64,000 bases of DNA, taken from contig CM049312.1 in NCBI GenBank assembly GCA_026874595.1, positions 25,663,956 through 25,727,955 of the forward strand. Direction: 5' to 3'. Shown one piece after another: positions 21,249 through 34,645 of this stretch; positions within the stretch are counted from its first letter, which is position 1, and each line of letters begins with the position of its first letter. The stretch is from Sipunculus nudus. Lineage: Eukaryota; Annelida; Sipuncula; Golfingiida; Sipunculidae. A program made the position numbers and the translations under genes. The notes beneath the pieces are model-generated. The model saw only the letters and a list, made by a program, of their open reading frames with translations, was not told the origin of the DNA and searched no databases.

Positions 21249-21439
21249 GTGAGCATGATCTGCGAAATGCGAAAAACCTGCTCTCAAAGAAAATATGCAA
21301 CTACAGAAATTCTGAATTATAGTTGTTTTTTTTTTCCTTTTTTCACAATTACCGGACAAGGTGCTGTGTATGTGGTATAATTTCAGTATATTTCAGAAAA
21401 AAAACTACCTTGTTGATAAACAGATAACAAAATTAATAT

Positions 21440-22075
21440 TCATGGGAGAGTTGCAGTCGTATCATGAATGAGAGATTGAATAACAAATGAAAACAAGAAT
21501 TCATGAAAAAAAGTCATATCATGAAGAAGACATTGCAAAACAATAAGAAGAATTCATGAAAGAGTTGAATTCATACTATGAATAAGGGAATGGATAACAA
21601 ATAAAATAAGAACTCGTGGAAGATTTGAAGTCATATCATGAATAAGAGATTGAATAATCAATTAAATATTCATGAAAGTTGAAGTCGTATCATGAATAAG
21701 AGATTGGATAAAAGTAAATGTAAGAATTCGTGAAAGAGTTGAAGTCATATTAAGAATAAGATAAGGAATAAAAATTGAAAATTTAAAATCATGAAAGAAT
21801 GGAAGACATATCATGATAAAGAGATTAAATAACAACTAAAAGAGATTGACAAAATAATAGGAATTCATGAAAGAGTTGAAGTCATATAACAACTAAAAGA
21901 GATTGACAAAATAATAGGAATTCATAAAACAGTTGAAGTCATATCATGAATATGAGATTGAATAAAAATCAAAAATTCAAAAATAAGAAATCTTGAAATA
22001 GTTAAGGTCATATCATGAAAGACACATTGAATAAACATACGAATTCGTGAAAAGTCATTTCATGAATAACATAGA
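21440..22075. repeat. ~60-bp AT-rich minisatellite
   Basis: About ten degenerate copies of a unit containing GAATTCATGAAAGAGTTGAA, GTCATATCATGAATAAGAGA and TTGAATAACAA. The array fills most of the intron and ends about 25 bp before the next EGF exon. Confidence 0.8.
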
Positions 22076-22100
22076 CAAATGTACAACGATGTATCTTCAG

Positions 22101-22223
22101 TATGTCAAGCCGGATTCTGGGGGAGAAACTGCAGTGTACCATGTCCGTTGAACTGTCTAGGCAACGGCACCTGTGATATTAGAGATGGTAGATGTTCGTC
22201 TGTAAAGACCAACTGTGTGGAAC
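22101..22223 (+). CDS. Exon: degenerate last EGF-like module
   Basis: 123 nt, phase 1-1, after TCTTCAG and before GTAAGC. It starts normally (CQAGFWGRNC, then CPLNC and CDIRDGRC), but the C-x-C hinge and the GF-x-G loop are replaced by SSVKTNCVE. The frame is open, so the module is shortened rather than interrupted. Confidence 0.6.
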
Positions 22224-22859
22224 GTAAGCTTGGTGGTTCAAGTTTTACTAATTATCAACTAATAATTATCTAAAAATAACTAAACTTTTACACTTTTTTT
22301 TTATTTTATTCTATTTATAGGTTACATAACCGTGTACGTTTAATAAACTTAAATAAAGCTGCGTCTTTCTAATCATGAGACACCTTTGCTCTAAAATAGC
22401 TTTTTACACCGTTTAATACGTCCAGTCCATTATACTCCAAATTTGAGGGGATGCCCGCTTTGCGCTGCCTTTTTATTTAATAAGTGAATATTCTTTATTT
22501 ATATTTGTGAGTATCAAGTATATTGGGTCTTTCAATGTCGAATGCCAGGGATTTAATTTTTAGGAGACAATGTTGGAAAGATTACCGTATAATTAGTAAA
22601 AATTAATCTAGGTCACTTTTTTAAATTAATTGTCTCGGATAATTATAGCCAGCCCAAGCCTAATCGAAAATATAAATAATTTCTTCGTCGATGCTCAAAA
22701 TCTAGGTTAAGATAACTTCCGAAATGGATAGTATCGAAGAGAAGATGTAGATCTGTCTTATGATCATATCGGTATTGCTTACCTTTATTCTGACGCTGGG
22801 ATGTTCATAGCGTAACGTAGACAGACTTTTATTATAAGGTTATTTTTATCAGGGAAAAT

Positions 22860-22970
22860 AGAGTAAAGGTCGACACCGGATTTGACCCGTGTCTGTGACA
22901 CCCAAGTCCTGCGTTCCAAACGCTTCGCTGATAAGGCAGGCTTCAATTTGCCGGATAACTCCAAGAGTCA
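22860..22970 (-). repeat. tRNA-derived SINE head
   Basis: On the minus strand a box A-like TTATCAGCGAAGCGTTTGGA is followed by GGACTTGGGTGTCACAGAC and a box B-like GGGTCAAATCCGGTGTCGAC. This is the layout of a tRNA-derived SINE promoter region; it is not a complete tRNA. Confidence 0.5.
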
Positions 22971-22980
22971 CACTTTTGGT

Positions 22981-25397
22981 CAGACCTGGGGTCAATTCTG
23001 AATTGAATTGGAATTGAAGGGAAATTGAATGTAGTTGAATTGAAAACAAGTGAAAATGAAATTAATTTGAATTGTATTGGAATTGAAGTTTACAGGCTCT
23101 ACTGAATTGATCTGAGTTGATGAACAAAAGTTCCAGACCTCAAAATTGTGCGACTCATTGGAGTTGCTCAAGGTCAGTGTGAAGATCAGCGATCCAGTAT
23201 TTGGTTACAATCAAACACAGATGCCTTTTATGAGTGACACAGGAAATATGATAATATCTTAAATGCTTCATTATCCCTGTTCCTGAAGTGTTTATATCAA
23301 CATATTTAGCACACCAAAGATGGAATAATAATATAATACATAGTAATATAAATTTTCAGATTTTCAAAGTAATAGTAATATAATAGATAAAACTTAGAGC
23401 TGTCACAGTAATGATAATAGAATAAGAGTAATATGTATTACCTTCTATTACTTCTCATTTCATGATGTGCCATAGATGTGGAACCCGGGGCCGTGTAAGC
23501 TACAGCTGGCTTGGAAAAAAAGCCGGCTGACTAAATAGTAGGCAGAGTTTCGTTGCTCGACTTGGCTTGCAAAATGTCGGCTGGCTTAAACTGACATGAA
23601 AACCTATTCATTTGACGATGTTACAAAGTTCCCGTTTTATTTAAATAAGTGATCAATATAACGTGTGATATATTGCATCCATTTTACATTTGACTAGTTT
23701 ATGATTAAATATCGAGTATAATTTATCCTGGTGGTTACAAAAACCAACACTTTCATAATTACACAATGACATTGAGATAATTACAAATGTTAATTTTTCG
23801 TTCAGCTAAGCGCCTTGAAATATCACACCTGTAATAGCTTTACAGAAGGACAAAACTAACTTTGTATTAGTCTTAACATGTTTGGAGCATTTTTCATTTA
23901 AAGGTTTATCATTTTGCATTGATTTTTTTCGCGCTTAACTGAGCTGCACCAAGTTGGTTCACTTCAGCCTAATGAAATATCGGCGGCGCTTCCTGATAAA
24001 CTCGGCTCGCTCGGCCCGGCTGGCGGTGGCACAAAATGGCGACTCTGATTAGATGATCCTGAGCTGACTTGTTCTTGTCCAGTGACTTTCTAGGATATGC
24101 CTATTGTTATGGTATCCAGAATGCCAGGAGCTGCTCTTCTTGCCCAGTGTGCTTGGAACAGCTGTAATCTACCTGGTGACCAGTGGTTCTGATTACTTAG
24201 CACACTTTACTGGCCTAAAAAGCAACAGCCATGAGATAGCAAAGTACATCCCATAAACTAATGGTCTTTGATGACTAAAATCAGTAAAATTATATGGCAC
24301 ATTAGTGCACCAAGTTCTTTTTACCTTGCTGTTGTTAGGGGATCATCCCCACATAGGATGTAGGACAAAATCCTCGAGTTGCTCATCTTTGCACATGAAC
24401 TTGCTGTCTCAAATTCAAATTTTATACGTTATTATGGTTCTGTGTGCAAGTTAATTGTGTGTATGTCCAAGTGTGTATGAATATAACAAGAACTCGTGCC
24501 AAGAGGTCTGATCTTGCGCTTGGGCAACAATCCACAAACAAGAAGCTTATTCCCACTGTGTACATGAAAGAACAAACTGTTAAGATTGAAATATTGGCCC
24601 CTACCATACTATTATAAGGAAAAAACGCTATATTTTAAGTATATTTAACATGCCTGCTATATGAATAGCCCCTTAAATGTCTTATTTACATTTAACACAC
24701 ATTCATTAGATAAATAAAATGTACAGAATTTTTAGTGTAGTCAAATATTTATTTAAAAAATATAATTCGGGAGGGGGGCCATGGTCTTCTTTATAACTAA
24801 GGTGGGGGGGGGGGCTTTTGACCTGGGGGCCTTTTCTGTACCCCAGCCCCCACCCTCTTCCCCTCCCACACCATGATCATGAGAACTTTAATGTTGTTTT
24901 ATACCAAAATAGATCATTTACATACATATATATTAATTGCACTAGGTAATAATGGCCACTCATTTGAAAATCAGATTTATATAAACCTGTATCCGATTTT
25001 GGGTATTTTACCTTATCTGAAGGAATTATTCCCCCAAAAAAACAAGTAACACCTGTCTGGCTGCTATGCCCTACTACATGAAATGGCAAAACTTGTAATT
25101 AATGGTATTTGATTTTTCTTTGGAGCGAATTGAACGATTACTGAGCAAAACTCTTCAGAGCTGTGTACTAGTACAAAAGTTAAAGAACTGTGATAACACT
25201 CGCATCACAATAATGAAATGTATTCAAATGAATGCAACTATTTGAATTGCGAATTGAATTTAAATTGAATAAAAATTAATTGAATTGAATTGCAATTTTT
25301 CTCCATTACTTTGAATTAAATTGGAATTAAAGTTTCATAAAAGTTCCTGAATTGGAATCGAACTCGAATTGAAATATATGAATTGACCTCAGGTCTG
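22981..25397. mobile_element. hAT-like non-autonomous element, 2.4 kb
   Basis: The left end CAGACCTGGGGTCAATTC and the reverse complement of the right end differ at one of 18 positions. The flanking 8-mers CTTTTGGT and CTTTGAGT agree at 6 of 8, consistent with an old 8-bp target duplication. Both ends are followed by dense AATTGAATT subterminal repeats, as in many hAT elements. No transposase frame was found. It accounts for most of the largest intron of the second receptor cluster. Confidence 0.6.
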
Positions 25398-25419
25398 CTT
25401 TGAGTGAAACATTATATAG

Positions 25420-25590
25420 ACCCCTTCTCCTCTCCCCAAGGCGCAATTTAGGGCCGCTATTTTGTCATGTGGACAAACCTTACATAGAATGATAAAGTGG
25501 TCATAGTGATTGGGGGGAAACTTGTTATCTGTCTCGGGTTCGGTAGGACAAAAGTCCATCATTCTAACCACTTTGCTAATAAAGGAAGAT
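25420..25590 (-). repeat. tRNA-derived SINE-like fragment
   Basis: On the minus strand TTAGCAAAGTGGTTAGAAT resembles box A and CCGAACCCGAGACAG a decayed box B. It adjoins the right end of the 2.4-kb hAT-like element. Confidence 0.35.
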
Positions 25591-25711
25591 CCATTCCTTA
25601 CACAGGCCCGCCTTTATATGCAGCCGTAACGATAGAAACGCTGACAGTAAAGATAATTTAAGATAAATATTAATGAGTAAACTTATTGTTCATCGTTTTA
25701 TTACTTCACAG

Positions 25712-25808
25712 TGGGTGCTCTAGTGAAGATGTTTCTTGTGATTATTTGTGCCTTGCCAGGACTTTCAGCTATGACCTTGACCACACTGGTTATCTGCGCA
25801 GGGAGACG
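25712..25808 (+). CDS. Exon: transmembrane helix of the second cluster
   Basis: 97 nt, phase 1 to 2, after CTTCACAG and before GTGAGT. It encodes GALVKMFLVIICALPGLS and a second hydrophobic stretch ending VICAGRR. The phase pair equals that of the transmembrane exon at 10780-10885. Confidence 0.6.
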
Positions 25809-25934
25809 GTGAGTGCAAGAAATAAGAAATTATATTATAGATTCATAATTTCTTGCAATGCTAAAAACTTGAGGAAAAATTAATATTTAAAAACGGTCAG
25901 TATCTCTGGAGAAAATATTTGCATTTTTTTACAG

Positions 25935-25981
25935 GGTTCCGGACAAGGACCCGAGGACCACGGCAACCGCAAGCCATGCAG
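25935..25981 (+). CDS. Exon: tail piece of the second cluster
   Basis: 47 nt, phase 2 to 1, after TTTACAG and before GTATTA. It encodes RVPDKDPRTTATASHA. Same phase as the 32-nt tail exon of the upstream gene, but no sequence similarity. Confidence 0.45.
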
Positions 25982-26183
25982 GTATTACAGCTAATACAGC
26001 TTTTAATGAGATTAAGAGATATTTCGAAAAACATTCTCTCGATAATTAACAACCTCCTTGTTAAAATATAAACCGTCGTTATTTTAGATAACATTTACCA
26101 TGCTGTAATCTTATAATTCTCGTGAATAAGTATTGATTTTGATTTAGGCGTATTAAAGCTTGCTTACCTTTTTGGCGCCATAG

Positions 26184-26231
26184 GAAGATATGACCGACTA
26201 GTATATCCTCCACGTGACACAGCTGGTAGTA
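26184..26231 (+). CDS. Possible tail exon with YDRL motif
   Basis: After GCCATAG the phase-1 frame reads GRYDRLVYPPRDTAG and stays open to a TAA near 26408. A donor-like GTAGTA lies near 26233. YDRL would be a Y-x-x-L motif. The acceptor and the boundary are guesses from phase only. Confidence 0.25.
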
Positions 26232-26409
26232 ACAGTACTTTATTATACAAACGCCAACAGTTCTCTGAATCATATTATTCTACATGCAATAAGTTATCCG
26301 TTATTAGGACTCAGAACCATATAGGCTCAGATATTAGACAACAGAGATGGATATATATGCATGCATGCGTGTTTACATATACTGCAGGGTTAAAATTTAC
26401 AAATTATTA

Positions 26410-27335
26410 AATGTATGTTAAAATCTCTTACGACACTACTGGCCTCGAATAACACCCACAGATAAGTATGCAGACTTTAAACGAAAAGCATGATAATGGT
26501 ATCCTCTAAATGGTAGCTTAATTATGCAGGACAAGAAGAAACCAGGCTTCATAATATGGATCCTGTCAATGAACCTGGATAGCAACCTGGCAGCATATTC
26601 TTGTGATGAATACCATGAACACCTTAAATGAAAACTTGCGACGATGGGTAAAATACAAGGAACAGGCTTATGATAACGCCATGTGCTTAAAGAAAACTTC
26701 AGCGTCGAGATCATTACCTCTTTAGCTGAGCTCCTCTCATTGAGATGGAATTAGTCTGAAACCCTTGCATTCCCAAAAATAAACTTAAATGGCTCAGCCT
26801 GAGTCATAATTGTGGAGACCACAAGAAAATACAACGTAGTACTGTTAGCTGCTTCAGCCATATATTTTAAATATGAAGAAGAAATTGATTTGTTTCATAG
26901 TCATAGATTTTTTTTAAATTGCTTTCACATTCTAATAAACGTTATGAATGTATAATTTGATATATCTGTAAATATTCGAATACATAATCAAGTTGTTTGA
27001 TGATAAATGTTATGTGACCATGCAGACCCGTTCTGTTTTCTGATATTCTTGTATAACCATTCAACGTTTGAGATTGCTTGAGTATTTTTGTCAGCATAAT
27101 GTTGTATCATAATATTTTAAATCTGAGTTTAAAGATTTGAGGTGAATCAATGTCTGTTTGGTGTTATCTAGACTGGATTATGCAAAATCGTTTGTCTGTC
27201 AAATAAGTGGGTCAGTCACTTTGCACATACTTGTGAAATTGATTAAAGGAATGTTTTCACCAAGTTCATTATGAGAAGTTTTATGTATGGCTTTAACAAC
27301 GTATACAATACATATGTCATTAATTAAGCATTATA

Positions 27336-27369
<34 letters not shown>

Positions 27370-28030
27370 TTCATAAAATATATGCCTTAAAAAGTGTGTT
27401 AATGGATTTCAATGTCTCTGTATATGTGTGTGTACAAAAGAAACAAAACTCTACTAAGAAGTGATGGCTCTAACCAACTGAATAAAATTCGAATTTTATA
27501 AATAAATAAAAGTAATGGACCTTATGGAGAGGAATAGTTAATATGAATGGTTTAAATGTAATGCATGTGTCCGATAAATTGGTTCAAAAGGGCTTTACAC
27601 TCTGCAAAGCAAGAACACAGATTACATTGATTCATGGCACATGGTACAATATCATAGAGACAACACTGTGTAAGCATGATACATTTCTTATATTTATTTC
27701 AAACTTCTATAGTTTTCAAACACAGACCTGCTGCTATATGTGTCTTTTCCTATGTACGTTTTGATGGACACTTTAAATTTTAAAATGTTGATTATAGATG
27801 GGCAGCAGACCAGCTTAATTATGTGCCTTGTTTTATATAGTCTTGTTATGGCTGATGTAAAAGATAATCTTTTGAAAATATCCGTATCATTTTAAATAAT
27901 GAATGCGTATTGGTCAAGCAAAGTATTACAGTGCTAGACTGTAAAAATGATGTGTCTGCTCGAATATATAACAGTTTTCTTCACGTCTGAGGTCATTCAG
28001 ATACAACCACAGCTGTACCTGAAGGAGAAC
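26410..28030. other. Intergenic, nothing recognised
   Basis: AT-rich, with a (TA)n tract at 27339-27366. No supported gene or element. Confidence 0.45.
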
Positions 28031-28110
28031 CGTATGTTCTGCAGTACCTCCCAAGATTTATATGCGGTGGCGGCGGCGGGACCGGTATGAAAACATAGTA
28101 TCTCCTGACT
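28020..28110 (+). repeat. End fragment of a dispersed repeat
   Basis: GGTGGCGGCGGGACCGGTATGAAAACATAG resembles the right end of the tandem-repeat element at about 32547-32582 (GGTGGCGGCGGAACCCCGGT, then AAAAACATAG). The two probably belong to one family. Confidence 0.35.
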
Positions 28111-28739
28111 TTGTCTTGGGATACAATAAAAATGGTATGAAATATTGCCTGATTCAAATTAGAAGTAGCGACATCAGCGGTGACACATATTGCCGACTGA
28201 TTAGTGCACCCAAGCGTACGCAGTAGGTGTGAGAACACTGCCACGCCGGCCGGGGTTGTCCTTGCTTAAATCAGAAGCACAGGCCGGGGTAATTAACCTG
28301 TACAAACAAAATGTTACAACAGACCATAACTCAGTAGCCGACCGCAGGTTGTAGGTGTGATAACACTCAGCCTCGCCGATCCGTGTAGACCTCGGCTCAG
28401 CTTTGATGAGACTGGCTTAAAAGGATGGCTTTGATCTTCGTTCCGGTAGTCGCCCAGGCCTTGTGTACAACAATGAGCATTAGTTGAGTTTATGTGCGCC
28501 TTTGTTATTTACTCACAAAGTCTATTGGCGAGATTATTTCTGTCCAATATATGGGAATTTCGATTAGCTAGAATCGTTGCTTACGACTGCAGTTGAGGAA
28601 TTCGGAGCCTGATATAAACCATGCTACGAAGCTGATTAAACCATTGTGATTGTCAATGTCAACACGTTTTACTGGTCATCCTGATTATTCTCACCGTTAA
28701 TTTTTACATACTGTTAACTTTTACTCGTCATTGCCAATA

Positions 28740-28872
28740 GAGTCACGTAAGCGCAATGTCCTGTCAGTTAATGACAAGCTGTCGATCCTTGAAGGACTTG
28801 ACACGGGTACCAAGCCAGCTGAACTCGCCAGAGAATTAAACGTAGAAAGATTTACGATCAGCGGCATTTTCG
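28740..28872 (+). pseudogene. pogo/CENP-B-type helix-turn-helix fragment
   Basis: A 44-codon open stretch reads ESRKRNVLSVNDKLSILEGL, then DTGTKPAELARELNVERFTI. The pattern K-R-x-x-L-(T/S)-x-x-x-K-L-x-I, then LAREL-V-x-x-x-T-I-S, is that of the N-terminal DNA-binding domain of pogo/Tigger transposases and their host derivatives (CENP-B, jerky). The frame is lost directly afterwards and no DDE domain follows. It is a remnant or a displaced exon. Confidence 0.55.
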
Positions 28873-31380
28873 TTTTGTGTCATTGATTTGAAATAAAACT
28901 GTGTACATTAACTTGTTTACGTGTGCATTCAACCGATTCTCTCGCTTGTCATTTCAATAAAATATAGTTCATGTATAAAGGTTCCTGTAGTTAACCTGTC
29001 TGCCGAGAGATTGCAGCACTTTCGAGGTCATGGCAGGTCATTCCAGTTATCATGGCAGCCACGCTTGACATGACGTAGGTACGGTACCGATTAGTTCCAG
29101 CACAGGGCTGTTCACCATTATTACAATAATGTGTTCTATATGAAAAATTTATTAAAGCGATCGAAAATGTTATAATATTGTCACACGTTTATCAGGGGCT
29201 AGCTTAGTCAATTTCGGTCATTCATTATCTGAATGTCCCGAACTCGGCGGGAGGACTAATCACGGTAATTCCCAGAGCTATTTCATGCGAAATCGTTCAT
29301 CCCAACGATCGTTCATACGAACAAAAAGCTTTTCCCTCGAGGCTTTCGAATAAACGACGCTCTTCTGTATTCAAATACCACAGATTCCGCCTGGATCTTC
29401 TTCAAACTGTGCTGTGTTCTCATCGAAAATAGTTTCACTGTTTACAAGCGCCATGGTATGATCTCAGATCAGCTTAAAAACATAGGCGCCGAAAAAAATA
29501 CCACCGGCCTTGGGTGGGATATAGAAATCTCATGGTGGTGATCAGGATCGTCTTCGAAATTTAAAGGATTTTTTTATTTGTGTATCACCGTGTTCCTCTA
29601 CAAAATCTGTAGTGAAGATGCTGATAAAAAGCAAACAAATAACAAATCAGTCTGAAATAGCGAAGCTATATATTCATCCATACAGACAAAATATTGACAT
29701 GTTGCCAAATATGTTTATATATACTGAAATGCTTTTTTCAATCTGAATATAAATAAGATTTTTTTTCAAAATCAAAATGTTTGGAATAACAACAGATGCC
29801 TATTGAAAGCAAATCAGAATACGTATACAGTTTATTCAAGGATTTACAAGAAGCTAGATATGGACATCAATTGTTTATGTTGCCTGAACAGCTCTGCTTA
29901 TAATCCAAAAGAGCTCAGGTTGTAAGTAAAATAAATATACTAGCTTTGTTTACCAAGTATCCCACCGTCCTTTCATTATTTAAGGTCAAATCATTCTGCA
30001 AAAAATGTTATTTTGAATAAAGGCCACCTAAGTATCGTTTTGTGCTATGTTACGAAAGTGGAAACGACAGAAACAAAAGTTAAAACTGTCTTGCAGAAGA
30101 AGACTATTGCAGGCCTCTTTGATATCGGCTTACTTATGGCCACAAGACCAGAGAAGAAACAGATTTTTGAAGAACCGCTTTGAAGAAATGACCTGATGAT
30201 ACCAAAGTTCACATAGTTCTTCCTTGAGCGATACCGATGGGTCACACATTTTAAGACTGAACCATATTATGACAGGTCTATACAGGTTGTACAAATGAAG
30301 AATAAGACAAAGGAATGGTTACCAGCTTTCAAACACTTGTGTCAAATTTAAGGGACATATACGACTACTTCAAAAGTTATTGTATCATCAAAATCCTAAG
30401 AATGGGGTATAATTCAGTGGATTCAACCTTCAAAATAAAAGCCACAGTCAAAAGTTCCTAAGTCATCTGAGACCTGGCGGATGTCACCAGAATTCTTCCG
30501 AAAACTATGATGAAACAATACATCGAATATTGGGAAAAACAGGCAGAGATTGAAAGTTGGTTCTCATGAAATTCCCCACAGTTGACCTTAAATCAAGGTC
30601 AGGGTAACAGGTTTTCCAAATCCTTAGAGGATTTGGTTGACGCAATTTATAATCAATTTTAAATAGAAAAAAAAGAACGCGAGATACTCTGAATATTACA
30701 CAATAATTATTTGACCTAGAGGGGAGGTCATCAGGAACTCAACCGAGAAAACGATTTCTGCCCTGCTAACCGACGGCTCATGGCAATAGCTCGGCATGAC
30801 TGAAACATCTGCTGCTTCCAGTCAAAATAAATGACAGCTATCATGAAAACAACGCATCAGGCAATGTATCGATTCGATCAACAATGTATCTATTATGTTT
30901 GTTTGCACTTTGATAAAGAACAAGAACAATTCAAATCTCTCGATATCACCAGAAGGGAATATGTGAAAGCAGGAAACCTATAAAGGTTTGGACTAAGTCA
31001 GTCACATTATCTACTGTAAAACTGGGTACACTAAGGATAAAATATCACTAGACTGCCCTTATAAAATGTTCTACAGAAAAAAAATAAGGGGACAGTTTTT
31101 ATGATCATATTATCAAAACTCTCTCAAACTTCCTAAGAGCCTCCTTGACGCTAGAAATGTAGCACTGTCTGACAAGAATAAACGGCCATATAGAATGATC
31201 ATCTGAGCTGGCTCCATGCCGATTATTTTGCATAGTGATCCATGATACAAGTTTGAGCCATATTCGAATCCAATCAATCTTATATTTTTCTTGTTTGAAC
31301 TTCGAATCTTAATTTATGTTTAACATTATTACACGGAAATACAAAGGATATATTGATAAAGGTTTTACAAAGTGTTTAAT
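28873..31380. other. Intergenic, nothing recognised
   Basis: No coding similarity recognised on either strand; the longest frames are below 70 codons and low in complexity. Confidence 0.4.
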
Positions 31381-31389
31381 ATTTAAATC

Positions 31390-32580
31390 ATTTTATTTAA
31401 AACTAAAATACGCCAAAATCAGAGTGGAACGGGTGAAGTGATGCATGGATTGAGTGGCAAGGGGAAATAGAGTGAGGTGTGTTGCATATAAGCATGGATG
31501 TCTGCAGCCGAAATGAGTATGTAGGTTGCCCCACCTACCACAAATCCAGAAAGCTGTCCAAGTTGTATACATATGCAAAATTTTAGTCAAGCGAAAAGTC
31601 AAACCACTACATGTATATGAGTGATTTTATCCCACAGCAGACAAACAGAAGAACTTGTGCAAAAATGGTGGCAGCTGGCGCCACCAATTTTATGTATGAA
31701 TAAGAGCTTTGTGAGATCTATACACATGCAAAATTTCAGGGGATATGTCCAACCAGTCCTGAGATATAAGCCTGAATGTCTGGAGCGTTAACATAAATGT
31801 AGGTGGCGCCACCAGCCATAAAAAATCGAGAAAGCTATCGAGATGTATAAACACGCACATTTTTTAGGCAGATTAGTTTAACCACTATAAAGATATGGGT
31901 GATTTTAGCCCATGGCAGACAAACAGACGGACGCTGTGCAAAGATGGTTGCAGGTGGCCCCTCCAGTTTTGTGTATGATAAAGAGCTATGTGAGAACTAT
32001 ACACATTCAAAATTTTGGCCCAATCGGTTCCCAAGATATGAGCTTGGATGTCTGCAAGGTAAACTAAAATGTAGGTGGCGCCACCTGTCATTAAATCAAG
32101 AAAGCTGTCAGGATGTATAAACCAGCAATATTATAGGTAGCGCCACCTGTCATAAAATCAAGAAAGCTATCCAGGATGTATACGCATGCCGAATTTCAGG
32201 TGAATTAGTCAAACCACTGCAGAGATCTGAGTGACCCAAGGCCGATGAACAGATGGACACTGTGTAAACATGGTTGCAGGTGGCGCCACCATTTTTTGTG
32301 TATGTTATAAAGCTATCCAAGGTCTACATTTGCTCAAAGTTTTTCTTCCTGATCAGTCAAACGGTTCCCGAGATATACGGGTGTAGTTGTGGAAACAGAC
32401 GCACAAATTGACGCTGGGCAGAGAGGAAAGGTCAGAGGTCAACGCCAATTGGTTAGGCACCATTTCACATGTGACCCGATAATTGGTGTAAGTTTCGGAA
32501 AATCCGTCCAGTAGTCTCAGAGGAGTTCTCTGGAAACGAACTCGGTGGCGGTGGCGGCGGAACCCCGGTCAAAAACATAG
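31390..32580 (+). repeat. Element with ~270-bp tandem repeats
   Basis: Units start with TAGGTGGCGCCACC-like boxes at about 31521, 31799 and 32071, a spacing of 278 and 272 bp. A short 62-bp partial unit follows at 32133. Each unit also has a second box after GGTTGCAGGTGG, and a TTTTATCCCA..CAGACAAACAGA segment. The array ends in GGTGGCGGTGGCGGCGGAAC near 32563. Confidence 0.65.
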
Positions 32581-32687
32581 AATCCGTAAAAACTTCGTTT
32601 TAGCGGATACAAATAAATCCACATGACTGACGTATCCTCACTCTGAATAAAGCGTCCAAGGATATGACAATCAATATGGTTCACAGG

Positions 32688-33619
<932 letters not shown>

Positions 33620-33622
33620 CTA

Positions 33623-34645
33623 TCCTGTATGCACACTATGGTGTCTCTTTAGTTCCGTCTTACGTGCAAATTTTATTCCACATACCTCACACTTGAATGG
33701 TTTTTCACCTGTATGTATAATTTTATGTCTAATGAAATTTTGTTTATCAGAAAAACACTTTGCACATACATCACATTTGTATGGCCTTTCAGCGGAATGT
33801 GTCACAGCGTGCCTTACAAGGCCACGTTTGTCAGAGAAACATTTCCCGCACTGTTTACATCTGAACGCTTTTAAACAAGCAAGGTTAATATGTCTATCGA
33901 GGGATATTTTGTTGGGTAAACATTTTCCACATTGCTCACATTTGCACGATTGGCCCCCGGTGTGGAATTTCTTATGTTCTGTGAGCTTGGCTTCTTCAAA
34001 GAATCCTATCCCACACTGTTCACATCTAAAGAAATGCTCTTGCTCATGCAATTTGTTGTGAGCGGTAAAAGATTTGCTGAGGAAACGTTTGTGACAGTAG
34101 TCGCACTGAAATAATCTTTTAGTTATGCATTTTCTGTTGTGTGATAATTGGTACTTCTTGGTTATGAAACATTTTCCACAGCGTTCACATTCATATCTAG
34201 GCTTTTCTGAAGTCTGTTTACATTTATGTTTCACACGGTCGGCTTCAGTCATGAAAGATTTCCTACAGTTCCTACATCTGAAACGCTTTCCACCGGCGTG
34301 TGATTTCATGTGTGCTTTCAATGCATTTCTCAATGAGAAAGACTTGCCACATCGGTCACATTTGTAGGGTCTCTCACCTGTATGTATACCACGTATGTGT
34401 AAAACAAGAAGTGGCTTAAAGAGAAAACGTTTCCCGCAATGTTCACATATAAAAATGTTTTCTTCAGTATGCTTGTTCATGTGTCTTTTAAGAGAACTGC
34501 TGGTAGAAAATTTACTGCCGCAGTGTTCACACTTAAATGCCTTTTCACCAGTATGTGCCCTCAAATGATAGGACAGGCCAGCTTGTGAAATGAAACATTT
34601 CTCGCACTTTGAACATTTAAATGGCTTTTCTCCTGTATGTATTCG
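33623..34645 (-). pseudogene. Zinc-finger block 2 (fingers 9-20)
   Basis: Same frame as block 1 beyond the TGA. About 12 fingers, several irregular: one ends H-x3-C, one H-x5-Q, one has only H-x3-H with a short loop, and one lacks the last His. It ends at TAG 33620-33622, where the TGEKP linker of the homologous block has a Glu codon. Confidence 0.6.

Larger units (their letters stand above)
19278..26231 (+). pseudogene. Second multi-EGF receptor exon cluster (partial paralogue or alternative 3' cassette)
   Basis: Exons 19278-19407, 20577-20711, 21120-21248, 22101-22223, 25712-25808, 25935-25981 and possibly 26184-26231 match the order and splice phases of the first receptor: G, W, G, W-type EGF modules, then a membrane exon (phase 1 to 2) and a tail exon (2 to 1). 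No CUB or signal-peptide exon is visible between 12 and 19 kb. The first exon is 130 nt instead of 129, shifting the frame, and the fourth module is incomplete. It is either a decaying tandem copy or, since all EGF exons are symmetrical phase 1-1, a cassette joined to the upstream gene by splicing. Confidence 0.55.

Noticed and set aside
21440-22075. CRISPR-like array
   Set aside because: The units are degenerate throughout with no separation into constant repeats and unique spacers, and the context is a eukaryotic intron.
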